DNA from: Sphingopyxis sp. OPL5
Lineage (GTDB): Bacteria; Pseudomonadota; Alphaproteobacteria; Sphingomonadales; Sphingomonadaceae
NCBI RefSeq assembly: GCF_003797775.2
Contig: NZ_CP060725.1
Span: 1-64,000 of the forward strand
Reading direction: 5' to 3'
Length of the DNA stretch: 64,000 nucleotides
Shown piece after piece: positions 28,274 to 37,362 of the stretch; positions within the stretch are counted from its first letter, which is position 1; every line of letters starts with the position of its first letter. A model generated the notes under the pieces. That model was not told the origin of the DNA, did no database searches, and worked only from the letters and a program-made list of their open reading frames with translations. Position numbers and translations under genes: made by a program.

Positions 28274-28855
28274 ATGTTCAACGACACCTCCTCGCTCCGC
28301 GCCCACCTCGCCACCCGCCGTTCGGGCAAGGCCCGCGACATGGTCGCGCCCGGCCCCGACGCCGCGACGCTGCACGACATCATCGCACTCGCGCTGCGTA
28401 CCCCCGACCATGGCAAGCTCGCCCCCTGGCGCATCGTCACGGTCGCGGAGGACCAGCGCGAGACGCTCGCGACGCTGCTCAAGCAGGCATGGGTGAAAGA
28501 GAATCCGGGCGCGGCGGGTCTCGACCTCTCCGCGCTCGACCAGTTCGCACATCAGGCGCCAACCCTGCTCGTCCTCCTGTCGACTCCGGTCGAAGGATCG
28601 AAGATCCCGCTATGGGAACAGCAGATGTCGGCGGGCGCGGTCGGCATGAACCTGCTCCACGCCGCCCACGCGCTTGGCTTCGTCGGCAGCTGGCTCACCG
28701 GCTGGGCGGCGTACAGCCCCGACGTCGCCGCGGCGTTCGGCGCGCGCGTCGGCGACACGATCGTCGGCTATTTCTTCCTCGGCACCGCCGGCGCCAACCT
28801 CTCCGAACGCCCCCGTCCTGAATATGACGACGTCGTTCGCGACTGGGACATTTAA
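28274..28855 (+). CDS. Nitroreductase family protein
   Basis: The 193-residue protein matches the small FMN-dependent nitroreductases of the YdjA/RutE type: LRAHLATRRSGKARDMVAP, LALRTPDHGKLAPWRIVTV (FMN contact) and a C-terminal GDTIVGYFFLGTAG. The start at 28274 gives the usual length; the frame is open further upstream. It is divergent from the peptide-transporter gene, with 183 bp of AT-richer promoter DNA between them. Confidence 0.9.
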   Translation: MFNDTSSLRAHLATRRSGKARDMVAPGPDAATLHDIIALALRTPDHGKLAPWRIVTVAEDQRETLATLLKQAWVKENPGAAGLDLSALDQFAHQAPTLLVLLSTPVEGSKIPLWEQQMSAGAVGMNLLHAAHALGFVGSWLTGWAAYSPDVAAAFGARVGDTIVGYFFLGTAGANLSERPRPEYDDVVRDWDI

Positions 28856-28925
28856 TTTCAAACTCCACTGCACATCGATAATATTGTGATTTGACTGTGC
28901 TGCTGTCTTATGGCATTAAGGCGGC

Positions 28926-29273
28926 ATGCTCGATCAGTCCAAACCCGTGTACCAGCGTCTGCGCGATGTGATCGCCAACGCCATCCTCGACGGCAGCTTC
29001 GGCGACGGCGACATGCTCCCGTCGGTGCGCAGCCTCGCTGCCGAAGAGGGCGCCAACCCGCTCACCGTCGCCAAGGCGTACCAGACCTTCCAGGACGAAG
29101 GCCTGGTGACCGTAAAGCGCGGGGTCGGCATGTTCGTCGCCGACGGCGCGACCGAGCGCCTGCGCACGTTGATGCGCGAAGATTTCCTGGCCAATGTGTG
29201 GCCCCCGGTCGCCGACCAGATGCGCCGCATCGGGCTGGATGCGCGGACGTTGCTGGATCTGACCGAGGCCTGA
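28926..29273 (+). CDS. GntR family transcriptional regulator, YtrA subfamily
   Basis: The 115-residue protein has a GntR winged helix-turn-helix (PVYQRLRDVIANAILDGSF ... LPSVRSLAAEEGANPLTVAKAYQ) followed only by a short helical tail, as in YtrA regulators. YtrA-type genes usually precede ABC transporter genes; none is present here. A TTGACT element at 28891-28896 could be its -35 box; the -10 is unclear. It is followed by a bidirectional hairpin. Confidence 0.92.
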   Translation: MLDQSKPVYQRLRDVIANAILDGSFGDGDMLPSVRSLAAEEGANPLTVAKAYQTFQDEGLVTVKRGVGMFVADGATERLRTLMREDFLANVWPPVADQMRRIGLDARTLLDLTEA

Positions 29274-29278
29274 GAAAA

Positions 29279-29309
29279 ATCCTCCCTGTGGCGAAGCCAT
29301 GGGGAGGAT
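29279..29309. terminator. Bidirectional hairpin between convergent genes
   Basis: Stem ATCCTCCC (29279-29286) pairs with GGGAGGAT (29302-29309), preceded by AAAA and followed by TT, between the convergent GntR and prsT genes. It is a short form of the 'atcctccctgt' repeat seen at 11550-11682 and probably terminates from both sides. Confidence 0.6.
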
Positions 29310-29316
29310 TTCGAAA

Positions 29317-31155
29317 CTACCGCCCCACCTGCTCCATCTTCTCGCGCAAATCCGCCGCGCCCCGCGCGTTTCCGCCCTCAGCGAGCAGGTCGGCATAGAG
29401 CCGCATGACCTCGCCGTTCAGGGGCTGCAGCCGGTACGCCAGCGCGATCAGCCCGGTCGCGCGTGCGCGATCGCCTCTGGCCGCATAGGCCTTCGCCAGT
29501 TCGCGCAGTACCACGACGTCGCGATTGCCGATCCGCTGGCGCACGCGCTCGAAATGGGTGATCGCATCGTCCCAATGCTCGATGTCCATCGCCAGCGATC
29601 CCGCCAGCCGGTCGGCGGCGATGCTCGACGGCTGGCTGTCGCGCAGCGCGAGGATCGTCGCCCCCGACCCCGCGATGTCACCGGCCCGGAACAGGGCATT
29701 CGCGAGCCGAAGCGTCGTCCGCTCGCCTGCGTCGAGGTCGCGCGCGGCGCGGAAACTCTGCACCGCCTGGCCATATTCGCCCGCCGCCAGCGCCGCGTCG
29801 CCATATAGGATATGCGCATCGGCGACGCCGCGATTGGCGTCGCGCAGCCGTGTCGCGCGCTCCAGCGCCCGCGTCGCATTGCCGCCCGCCATCTCGGCCT
29901 CCATCGCCGGGATGACCTTCGCCGGGTTGAGCGGGTCGGCATCGGCCGCGGCCGACAGCGCATAGCCATCGGGGCGGAAGGGCGCCGCCTCGCCCGGCGC
30001 AAGCGCGGCAGCGCGCGCCAGATAATCGGCCGAATCGGTCGCCCGACCCAGTTCGGCGGCGACCCGCGCGGCGAGCAACAGCGACCAGCTGTCGGCATCG
30101 GTGCGCGACACGATCGGCGCCAGCGCCTCGGCGGCACCATCGGCATCGCCCCCGGACCATTCGGACACCGCCAGGATGCGCCGCGCGGTCAGATTGTGCG
30201 GCTGTTCCTCGATCAGCCGGTCGGCCCAGGTCGCCGCCACCGCCTCGCCGCCGAGTTCGAGCTCGACGATCGCGCTGAGCAGCATGAACGCCGGTTCCTC
30301 GTCCATTCGCCCGCGCGTGCGCTGGAGCAGGCTGCGCGCAAGTCGATAGTTGCCGGCGCGCGCCGCGACCACCGCCTGCAGATAATAGAGGCGCGGCTCG
30401 CCCGGCACGAGTGTCGCGGCGTGGCGCAGCGATACGAGCATGTCTTTGTACCGCCCCAGATCGCCGAGCGTCGCGGCGCGGTCGATCAGCGCCCCGGCAT
30501 TGTCGGGATCGGCCTCCAGCGCACGGTCGTACCAGGGCAGCGACGCGGTCAGCCCCAGCTGGGTGCGCACCAGGTTCGCCTTGTACGCCAGCGCCGCGCT
30601 GCTCGCCTTGTCGAGTTCGATCGCATAGTCGATCGCATCGCGCGCGCCGAGCGCATCGGCATTGGCGTCGCGAAAGCGCGCGACGTCGACCCACAGGTCC
30701 GAACTACGCGGCAAATCCTGCACCGCGCGGTCGAACGCATCGCGCGCCGAGGCAAGGTCGCCATTGCCCAGGTGGACATTGCCCGCGACCCACGCCGCCT
30801 CGCCGATCATCTCGGGCGCGATCGGCCCGGCGTCGAGGATGCGGAAGGCGCGGTCGCCCTCGCCCTGCATCGCCGCGGCTTTCGCCGCCAACGGGCGCAG
30901 CGCCGCCGCGTCGCCCCCCGCACCGAGCGCCGCCTGCACCGCGGCCTCGGCCCCGACACCGTCGCCGAGCTTGAACAGGATGCGCGCCAGCTCGACCTGC
31001 GCCGCAAGCTGCCTCGGATCGTCGGCGAGCGATTGCTGCAGTTCGACGCGCCGCTGTTCAAGATCGGCGCGCGGACTCGCCGGGCGCGGCCCGTCGCACC
31101 CTGCCAGCAACAGCGCACCGAACAGCACCCCGGTCAAGATGCGCAGGCGCCGCAA
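29317..31155 (-). CDS. prsT: PEP-CTERM/XrtA system TPR-repeat lipoprotein (PrsT-like)
   Basis: The 612-residue protein is a lipoprotein (ILTGVLFGALLLAGC, lipobox LAGC) made almost wholly of tetratricopeptide-type helical repeats. It is the last gene of the exosortase-associated set with prsR, prsK and the sugar transferase, where PrsT proteins are found. Its length is below the roughly 900 residues of the long PrsT family. The start is TTG at 31155, 1 nt after the prsR stop. Its role is probably scaffolding in exopolysaccharide assembly or export. Confidence 0.82.
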   Translation of the reverse strand: MRRLRILTGVLFGALLLAGCDGPRPASPRADLEQRRVELQQSLADDPRQLAAQVELARILFKLGDGVGAEAAVQAALGAGGDAAALRPLAAKAAAMQGEGDRAFRILDAGPIAPEMIGEAAWVAGNVHLGNGDLASARDAFDRAVQDLPRSSDLWVDVARFRDANADALGARDAIDYAIELDKASSAALAYKANLVRTQLGLTASLPWYDRALEADPDNAGALIDRAATLGDLGRYKDMLVSLRHAATLVPGEPRLYYLQAVVAARAGNYRLARSLLQRTRGRMDEEPAFMLLSAIVELELGGEAVAATWADRLIEEQPHNLTARRILAVSEWSGGDADGAAEALAPIVSRTDADSWSLLLAARVAAELGRATDSADYLARAAALAPGEAAPFRPDGYALSAAADADPLNPAKVIPAMEAEMAGGNATRALERATRLRDANRGVADAHILYGDAALAAGEYGQAVQSFRAARDLDAGERTTLRLANALFRAGDIAGSGATILALRDSQPSSIAADRLAGSLAMDIEHWDDAITHFERVRQRIGNRDVVVLRELAKAYAARGDRARATGLIALAYRLQPLNGEVMRLYADLLAEGGNARGAADLREKMEQVGR

Positions 31156-31156
31156 T

Positions 31157-32554
31157 TCAGGCCGCCTGCATCCGATATTGCTTGAGCAGATCGTACAGCG
31201 TCGGGCGGCTGATCCCGAGCAGCTTCGCCGCGAGCGAGATATTGCCCTCGCTCTGCATCATCGCGCGGCGGATCGCGACCCGGTCGGCCGCCTCGCGCGC
31301 GCTGCGCAGGTTGAGCCAGGCTTCCTCGTCGCCCGGTCCATGGGCGCCATCGGCGCTTCCGGCGATATCGAGATCGCCCTTCGTCACCAGCTTGCCGTCG
31401 GCCATGATCACCGCGCGCTTGATGCGGTTTTCCAGTTCGCGGACATTGCCCGGCCAGCGTGCTTCGTCGATCGCCTGCAGCGCGTCGGGGGCAAAGCCGC
31501 GCACCCCGGGGTTCATCTCGGGCGCATATTGGTGGAGGAAATGCCGCGCCAACAGCACCGCATCGCCTGGCCGTTCGGCGAGCGCCGGAATTTTCACCAC
31601 CATCTCTGCGAGCCGATAATAAAGATCGTCGCGAAAGCTTTGCGCCGCGATCATCGCGTCGAGGTCGCGGTGCGTCGCGCAGACGATCCTTGTATCGACT
31701 GCGATCGGCTTGCGCCCGCCGATCCGCTCGATCGTGCGTTCCTGCAGGAATCGCAGCAATTTGACCTGCAGCGGCAGCGGGATGTCGCCGACTTCGTCGA
31801 GGAACAAAGTGCCACCATGCGCAAGCTCGATCTTGCCCTCGGTGGTCTTCACCGCACCGGTGAAGGCGCCCTTCTCATGCCCGAACAATTCGCTTTCGAG
31901 CAGATTCTCGGGGATCGCGGCGCAGTTGATCGCAACGAAGGCGCCGTCGCGCCGCCCGCTCGCCTCGTGCAGCCCGCGCGCCAGCAACTCCTTGCCGGTG
32001 CCGCTCGCGCCGAGCAGCATTACCGATACGCCCAGATTGGCGACGCGCTCGATCGTCCGCGCGACCTTCAGCATTTCGGGCGCCCCGGTAATCATCCCGC
32101 CGAGTACGCGGTTGTCGTTCGTCCCCTGCTCCGCCAGCCGCGCATTTTCGACCTCGAGTTCGCGAACATGGAACGCCCGCCGCACGATCAGCCCCAGCTC
32201 CTCGATATCGATCGGCTTCTGGTAGAAATCCCACGCGCCCTGAGCGATCGCGTTCAACGCGCTGGCGCGCTCGCCGTGCCCCGACACGACGATGACCTTG
32301 GTGTCGGGCTTGATCTCCAGGATCGCCTTCAGCGTCCGGAATCCCTCGCGCGTCCCGTCGGGATCGGGCGGCAGGCCCAGGTCGAGCGTGACCACATCGG
32401 GTTCTTCGGCACGCAGCAGGTCGATCGCGCTGTCATGGTCGCCCGCGATCAGCACCGCATAGCCGTCATAGGCCCATTTGAGCTGCGTCTGCAGCCCCGG
32501 GTCGTCCTCGACCACCAGCAGTTTGCGCGGTGCTTCGGCGCCGTCGTTCTTCAT
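31157..32554 (-). CDS. prsR: PEP-CTERM system sigma54 response regulator PrsR
   Basis: The 465-residue protein has a receiver domain (LLVVEDDPGLQTQLKWAYD, phospho-Asp in VVTLDLGLPP), an intact sigma54 AAA+ domain (GASGTGKELLARGLH, GHEKGAFTGAV, GGTLFLDEVGDIP, RWPGNVRELEN) and a Fis-type DNA-binding end (NISLAAKLLGISRPTLYDLL). PrsR activates sigma54-dependent exosortase-linked genes in response to PrsK. The start at 32554 overlaps the prsK stop (ATGA). Confidence 0.93.
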   Translation of the reverse strand: MKNDGAEAPRKLLVVEDDPGLQTQLKWAYDGYAVLIAGDHDSAIDLLRAEEPDVVTLDLGLPPDPDGTREGFRTLKAILEIKPDTKVIVVSGHGERASALNAIAQGAWDFYQKPIDIEELGLIVRRAFHVRELEVENARLAEQGTNDNRVLGGMITGAPEMLKVARTIERVANLGVSVMLLGASGTGKELLARGLHEASGRRDGAFVAINCAAIPENLLESELFGHEKGAFTGAVKTTEGKIELAHGGTLFLDEVGDIPLPLQVKLLRFLQERTIERIGGRKPIAVDTRIVCATHRDLDAMIAAQSFRDDLYYRLAEMVVKIPALAERPGDAVLLARHFLHQYAPEMNPGVRGFAPDALQAIDEARWPGNVRELENRIKRAVIMADGKLVTKGDLDIAGSADGAHGPGDEEAWLNLRSAREAADRVAIRRAMMQSEGNISLAAKLLGISRPTLYDLLKQYRMQAA

Positions 32555-34689
32555 GATGCCACTTTCATCCAGTCGTTGCCCCGCCCCGCCGCACCGCCTT
32601 CGCCCGCGGCGGGCAACCACAGGGTGAAGCGGCTTCCCTTGCCCGGCTCGCTCGCGACATCGATCGTGCCGCCCATCGCCTGCGCAATCTGCAACGCTTC
32701 ATAGGCGCCAAGCCCGAACCCCGCTTCCTTTGTCGAAACGAAGGGCTTGAACAATTCGTCGCGGATGAACTCGCGGGTCATCCCGCATCCCTGGTCGAGC
32801 ACGTCGATCCGCACCCGCCCCGCCTCGCGCGCCGCGATCAGCTGCACCGATCCGTCGGCGGACGAGGCGTCGATCGCATTGGTCGCAAGATGCTCGAGGA
32901 TCTGCCGCACCGATCCGCTATCGGCCCAGGCGGCGAGCCCGGCGTCGCAGCCGATCGACAGCGTCCGGCGCGGCCGCATCTGCGCCGCGACGGCGTCGAG
33001 CAGCGGTTCGATCGCCACGCGCCCGGCCTCCGCCGCGCGCCCGCGCTCGCGCGGCGACAGGCGCGCCAGCAGGTCGGACAACCGTCCCGCAGACAGCTTC
33101 AGCGTCTCGACCATATCGGCGCGAAACGCCGGATTGTCGGCATGACGCTCGGCATTGCGCGCGAGCAGCGCCAACTGGCTCGCCAGATTCTTGATGTCGT
33201 GCATGATGAAGGCGAAGCGGCGGTTGAACTCGTCGAAACGCTTCGCTTCCGACAAGGCCTGCTGGCTGTGCGATTCGGCGAGGTAGCTCGCCGCCTGCCG
33301 TCCCGCGATGCGCAGCACGTCGAGATCTTCCCAGTCGAGCGCGCGCGTCACCGGCGGACGGTGCAGCACCACCACCGCGATCATGCGCTGAAAATGGAGC
33401 ACCGGCACGACGACCCACGCGCGCGTGTCGGCGACCAGCCAGTCGGGGATCGCGAGGTCGTGCCCGCCCGCGACCGTCGTCGCGCCGCGGCGCACCGCAT
33501 CGAGGTCGACGATATGGCCGGTGTCCTGCAGCATGAAGGCCGAGCGCAGCGACAATATCGCATCGGCCTCGACCCCGCCTTCCCAATGCCAGCGGTCGGC
33601 GACGCGATAGCTGCCCTGCGGGTCGGGCAGCATCAGCAGCGCGCCCGGACTTCCGGTCAGTTCGGCGAGCGCCTTGGCGACGCGGCGGTACAGGTCGCCT
33701 TCCCCCTTGTCGGCGCTCTTGTCGGCGTCGTCGCCGGCACGCGCCAGCGTCGCGGTGAAGCGCATCCATTCGGCGCGATAGTCATAGCGATGCTCGAAGA
33801 AATGCTTGGAAATCATTACCGACAGCCACGCCCGCGCGCGGCCCGAGGCGAGCAGCATCCCGCCGGCGCCGAGCGCGACGACCAGCGACAGCCCCTGTGC
33901 CAGTTCGCCGTAATTGCCGCCGACCATCCGCGCCACCGCGCCAGCCAGCCCGATCAGGACCAGATACGCGGCGCCGCCGATCAGCAGCAAGGTCCGCGTC
34001 GCCGCGGTGCGCGACAGCCGCATCCGTTCGCGCCCGACATCCATCGCGGCAACGACGAAGGTCGGCAACGCGAGCAGTGCGACCGCCGGCAGCAACAGGA
34101 TCAGCGTCGTCGCCGCCGACCCGGTCAGCGCGGCGATCAGCTGGATGTTGAGTTCATAGGCCCAGAGCATCGCAAAGCCCCCGGCGACCGCGAGCACCGG
34201 CATGCGCAGCCCGGCGCTGCCGTGGCGCACCCCGCTGTCGATGAGCAGCAGCCCGCCCGATGCGGCGATCATCGCGACCAGTTCAAGCCCCGGCCCCGCC
34301 CATTCGTCCGACAGCCCGCCCTGGCGCAGCCACACCGCGCTGCCGAACGACAGCGCGACGACGCAGAAGGTGACGAGCATGCGCTGAATCAGCCGCAGCG
34401 GCCGCGACATCGGCGCACGCTCGTTCCAGAAGGTCGCGCCGAGCCAGCCGAGCAGGGCGATGTTGCGCAGCGCCCGCCCGACAAGCGCCTCGGCCGATCC
34501 GGGACCGAAGACATAAGCTGCGGCGCACCACAGCGTCATCGCCGCCGCCGCGGCGACCAGCCAGCCGAAACCCGGCATCAGCGTTGCCATGCGCGCGCGC
34601 GGCCGCATCAGAAGCCACAAGGTGACGCCGGCGAAACCCGCCAGCGCCAGGCCGCCGAGGATCGCCGAAAGACCGGTGAGCGCGCCCAT
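32551..34689 (-). CDS. prsK: PEP-CTERM system histidine kinase PrsK
   Basis: The 712-residue protein has about eight N-terminal membrane helices (residues 1-290), a GAF-like region and a kinase core: the H-box RFAFIMHDIKNLASQLALL (phospho-His), the N-box ATNAIDASSADGS and the G-boxes DQGCGMTREF and AGFGLGAYEA. The HDIKN form of the H-box is typical of PrsK. It pairs with PrsR (4-nt overlap) and follows the sugar-transferase gene with a 1-nt gap. Confidence 0.93.
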   Translation of the reverse strand: MGALTGLSAILGGLALAGFAGVTLWLLMRPRARMATLMPGFGWLVAAAAAMTLWCAAAYVFGPGSAEALVGRALRNIALLGWLGATFWNERAPMSRPLRLIQRMLVTFCVVALSFGSAVWLRQGGLSDEWAGPGLELVAMIAASGGLLLIDSGVRHGSAGLRMPVLAVAGGFAMLWAYELNIQLIAALTGSAATTLILLLPAVALLALPTFVVAAMDVGRERMRLSRTAATRTLLLIGGAAYLVLIGLAGAVARMVGGNYGELAQGLSLVVALGAGGMLLASGRARAWLSVMISKHFFEHRYDYRAEWMRFTATLARAGDDADKSADKGEGDLYRRVAKALAELTGSPGALLMLPDPQGSYRVADRWHWEGGVEADAILSLRSAFMLQDTGHIVDLDAVRRGATTVAGGHDLAIPDWLVADTRAWVVVPVLHFQRMIAVVVLHRPPVTRALDWEDLDVLRIAGRQAASYLAESHSQQALSEAKRFDEFNRRFAFIMHDIKNLASQLALLARNAERHADNPAFRADMVETLKLSAGRLSDLLARLSPRERGRAAEAGRVAIEPLLDAVAAQMRPRRTLSIGCDAGLAAWADSGSVRQILEHLATNAIDASSADGSVQLIAAREAGRVRIDVLDQGCGMTREFIRDELFKPFVSTKEAGFGLGAYEALQIAQAMGGTIDVASEPGKGSRFTLWLPAAGEGGAAGRGNDWMKVAS

Positions 34690-34690
34690 T

Positions 34691-36079
34691 TTAGCGCGCG
34701 CCCTCGGGCCACAGCACGACGCGTACCGTCTGGAGGAGGATCAGCAGGTCGAGGAAGGGCGAATAATTTTTGGCGTAATAGAGATCATATTCGAGCTTCA
34801 CCCGCGCATCCTCGACCGACGCGCCATAAGGATAGTTGATCTGCGCCCAGCCGGTCAGCCCCGGCTTCACCATGTGGCGCTCGGCATAATAGGGCAGTTC
34901 CTCGGTCAGCTCCTCGACGAAGCTCGGCCGTTCGGGGCGCGGGCCGACAAAGCTCATCTCGCCCTTCAGCACGCACCAGGTCTGCGGCAGTTCGTCGATG
35001 CGCAGCTTGCGGATGATGTTGCCGACACGGGTGATCCGCGGGTCGTTCGCGCTCGCCCACACCGCCTTGCCCGCGGCCTCGGCATCGGTGCGCATCGAGC
35101 GGATCTTGACGATATTATAGGTTTCGCCGAACAGCCCGACGCGCGGCTGGCGATAGAAAATCGGCCCCTTGCTGTCGATCCGCACCGCGATCCCCGCGAT
35201 GACGATCAGCGGCAGGCCGATCACCAGCACGGCGAGGCTGGCAAAAATGTCGAACAGCCTTTTGCTGACCTTGCCGATCCGCTGCCCCGCCGAAAAGCCG
35301 TCCGAAAAGATCAGGAAACTCGGGTTCGTCGTCGCCAGGTCGACGCGGCCGGTCTCGCGCTCGAGAAAGCTCGCGATGTCGTTGACATGCACCCCGGTGG
35401 TCTTGACCCGCAGCAGGTCGGCAAGCGGCAGCGACCCGCGCCGTTCCTCCATCGCCAGCACCACCTCGCCCGCCCCCAGCGCGACGGCATGGTCGGCGAG
35501 GTTCGCGACATCGCCGCGCGGCACCGCGTCGGCGATCGCCGTTTCGCCATCGGCCATCGCGACATAGCCGGTGATCGTCAGCCCGCTGCCCGGCTCGTCG
35601 GCGAGCACGCGCAGCCGCGCCGCGCGCGGCCCCGCACCGAGGATCAGGATCCGCCGCCGGAACTGGTCGGCCCCCGCGGTCTGGGTCACCGCCAGCCGGA
35701 TCAGGAACAACAGCGCGATCGCGAACGCCATCGCGTAAACGCTGTTCGCGCGCCACAGGGTCGCGTCGGGGAGTAGGAAGCCGGTGAGCGACAGGAAGAT
35801 CACGCCGAGCGAAATCGCCGCGAGCAGCCGCGCGGTGGCGAAACCCATCGAGCGCAGCGCCTCGGTCCCGTACATGCCGACCGCCATCATCGCCAGCGCG
35901 TTGGACACCGCAAAGGTCAACAGCGGCAACCAGCGGTCGGCAAGTTCGCCGGCGTCGAAACCGGCCTGGTGCGCATAAAGATGCCACGCCCCCTCGGCCG
36001 AGCCGAGCAGCGCGAAAAACTCGATCAGCGCCAGCCAGACGACGGCGTGCGGGACATAATGTTTGAACAGTCGGAACAT
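34691..36079 (-). CDS. XrtA/PEP-CTERM-associated sugar transferase (TIGR03013-like)
   Basis: This is a polyprenyl-phosphate hexose-1-phosphate transferase that starts exopolysaccharide repeat units at the inner membrane. It has N-terminal helices, a CoA-binding-like middle (RRILILGAGPRAARLRVLA) and the WcaJ/WbaP-type catalytic end: KRLFDIFASLAVLVIGLPL, YRQPRVGLFGETYNIVKIRSM, RIDELPQTWCVLKGEMSFVGPRP-type core, and KPGLTGWAQINY. The 462-residue length and operon with prsK/prsR fit the PEP-CTERM-associated group. The start at 36079 has no strong ribosome site; a GTG 27 nt upstream is possible. Confidence 0.92.
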   Translation of the reverse strand: MFRLFKHYVPHAVVWLALIEFFALLGSAEGAWHLYAHQAGFDAGELADRWLPLLTFAVSNALAMMAVGMYGTEALRSMGFATARLLAAISLGVIFLSLTGFLLPDATLWRANSVYAMAFAIALLFLIRLAVTQTAGADQFRRRILILGAGPRAARLRVLADEPGSGLTITGYVAMADGETAIADAVPRGDVANLADHAVALGAGEVVLAMEERRGSLPLADLLRVKTTGVHVNDIASFLERETGRVDLATTNPSFLIFSDGFSAGQRIGKVSKRLFDIFASLAVLVIGLPLIVIAGIAVRIDSKGPIFYRQPRVGLFGETYNIVKIRSMRTDAEAAGKAVWASANDPRITRVGNIIRKLRIDELPQTWCVLKGEMSFVGPRPERPSFVEELTEELPYYAERHMVKPGLTGWAQINYPYGASVEDARVKLEYDLYYAKNYSPFLDLLILLQTVRVVLWPEGAR

Positions 36080-36159
36080 GGGAAAGTGGCGCCCTTTCAG
36101 GCGCACACCTAGCTGTGAGGGGTGAAGTGTCGGTTAACTTTACACACAGGTTGGCGCCG

Positions 36160-36252
36160 ACCGCTCTGGATTGCTTCGCTTCGCTCGCAATGACGAGCCT
36201 CCAAATGCTCCGTCATTGCGAGGAGCGAAGCGACGCGGCAATCCAGAGCGGT
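36160..36252. repeat. Intergenic palindrome, 'cgtcattgcgag' type
   Basis: Arms at 36160-36195 (accgctctggattgcttcgc) and 36211-36252 are near-perfect reverse complements, meeting at the common tgacg/cgtca core. This type of 'ttgcgag ... gcaatccag' palindrome is widespread between genes in alphaproteobacteria. It lies between the divergent sugar transferase and manC genes; the remaining bases of the 245-bp gap show no clear promoter. Confidence 0.75.
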
Positions 36253-36323
36253 TCAAGGCCAGCCTTGCACCATTAACCCATTCAAGGGATGACCATTCCG
36301 TCCGAAAGGCTTAGACCGTCTCC

Positions 36324-37358
36324 ATGACCCTTCAGATTCAACCCGTTATCCTGTGCGGCGGCGCCGGCACGCGGCTGTGGCCCGAATCGCGCGGGGATCG
36401 CGCCAAGCAGTTCCTCCCGCTCACCGGCGCCGACAGCCTGTTCCAGCAGACCGTCGCGCGCACCCCCGCCGGCGAACATTTCCTGCCGCCGGTCATCCTG
36501 TGCGGCGACGGCCATGTCGCGACGGTGCGCGACCAGATGGGGGCGCATGAGGCCAGGCTGCTCGTCGAACCGATGCCGCGCAACACCGCCGCCGCGATCG
36601 CCCTTGCCGTTGCGCAGGCCGATGCCGACACCTTGCTGCTGGTGATGCCCAGCGACCATGTCATCGCCGACGTCCCCGCCTTCCACGCCGCGATCGCCAA
36701 GGCGGCACGGCTCGCGCAGGCGGACTGGCTCGTCACCTTCGGCATCACTCCCGAGCGCCCTGACACCGGCTTCGGCTATATCGCCAGCGGCGCCCCGATC
36801 GGCGAGGATGGTTTCGCGGTTGACCGTTTCGTCGAGAAGCCGCCGCTCGAAACCGCCGAGGCGATGCTCGCGGCGGGCGGCTACAACTGGAACGCGGGTA
36901 TCTTCCTGTTCCGTGCCGGGCGGATGCGCGATGCGATGCTCACCCATTGCCGCGCGATCTTCGAGGCCGCCGACAAGGCCGCGGCCGCCGGGATGCGCGA
37001 TGGCGACGCGCTCTACGCCGACGCGCTGCTGTTCGAAACCGCGCCGTCGGATTCGATCGACTATGCGGTGATGGAAAAGGACGACCGCGTCGCCGTCGTC
37101 CCTGTCGCGATGGGCTGGTCCGACCTCGGCAGCTGGCAGGCGGTCCATGCCCTCGCCGCGTGCGACGAGGCCGACAATGCGACCGTCGGCGACGTCTTCC
37201 TCCACGACAGCCTCGGCAACCTGATCCGCGCCGGCGGCAAGCGCGTCTCGGTCGTCGGCATGGAGGGGGTCGCGGTGATCGTCGACGGCGACGACATCCT
37301 GGTCATGCCGCTCAAACGCTGCCAGGACGTCCGCGCCGCCGCGAAGGCGCGCGAATAG
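36324..37358 (+). CDS. Mannose-1-phosphate guanylyltransferase
   Basis: The enzyme makes GDP-mannose from mannose-1-phosphate and GTP for polysaccharides. The 344-residue protein has the nucleotidyltransferase motif ILCGGAGTRLWPESR, KQFLPL, LLVMPSDHVI, FVEKPP, YNWNAGIFLF and a SDLGSW end, typical of the N-terminal ManC/CpsB unit without the isomerase domain. It lies next to the sugar transferase locus, suggesting joint work in exopolysaccharide synthesis. An AraC-type gene follows after 4 nt. Confidence 0.94.
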   Translation: MTLQIQPVILCGGAGTRLWPESRGDRAKQFLPLTGADSLFQQTVARTPAGEHFLPPVILCGDGHVATVRDQMGAHEARLLVEPMPRNTAAAIALAVAQADADTLLLVMPSDHVIADVPAFHAAIAKAARLAQADWLVTFGITPERPDTGFGYIASGAPIGEDGFAVDRFVEKPPLETAEAMLAAGGYNWNAGIFLFRAGRMRDAMLTHCRAIFEAADKAAAAGMRDGDALYADALLFETAPSDSIDYAVMEKDDRVAVVPVAMGWSDLGSWQAVHALAACDEADNATVGDVFLHDSLGNLIRAGGKRVSVVGMEGVAVIVDGDDILVMPLKRCQDVRAAAKARE

Positions 37359-37362
37359 CCGC

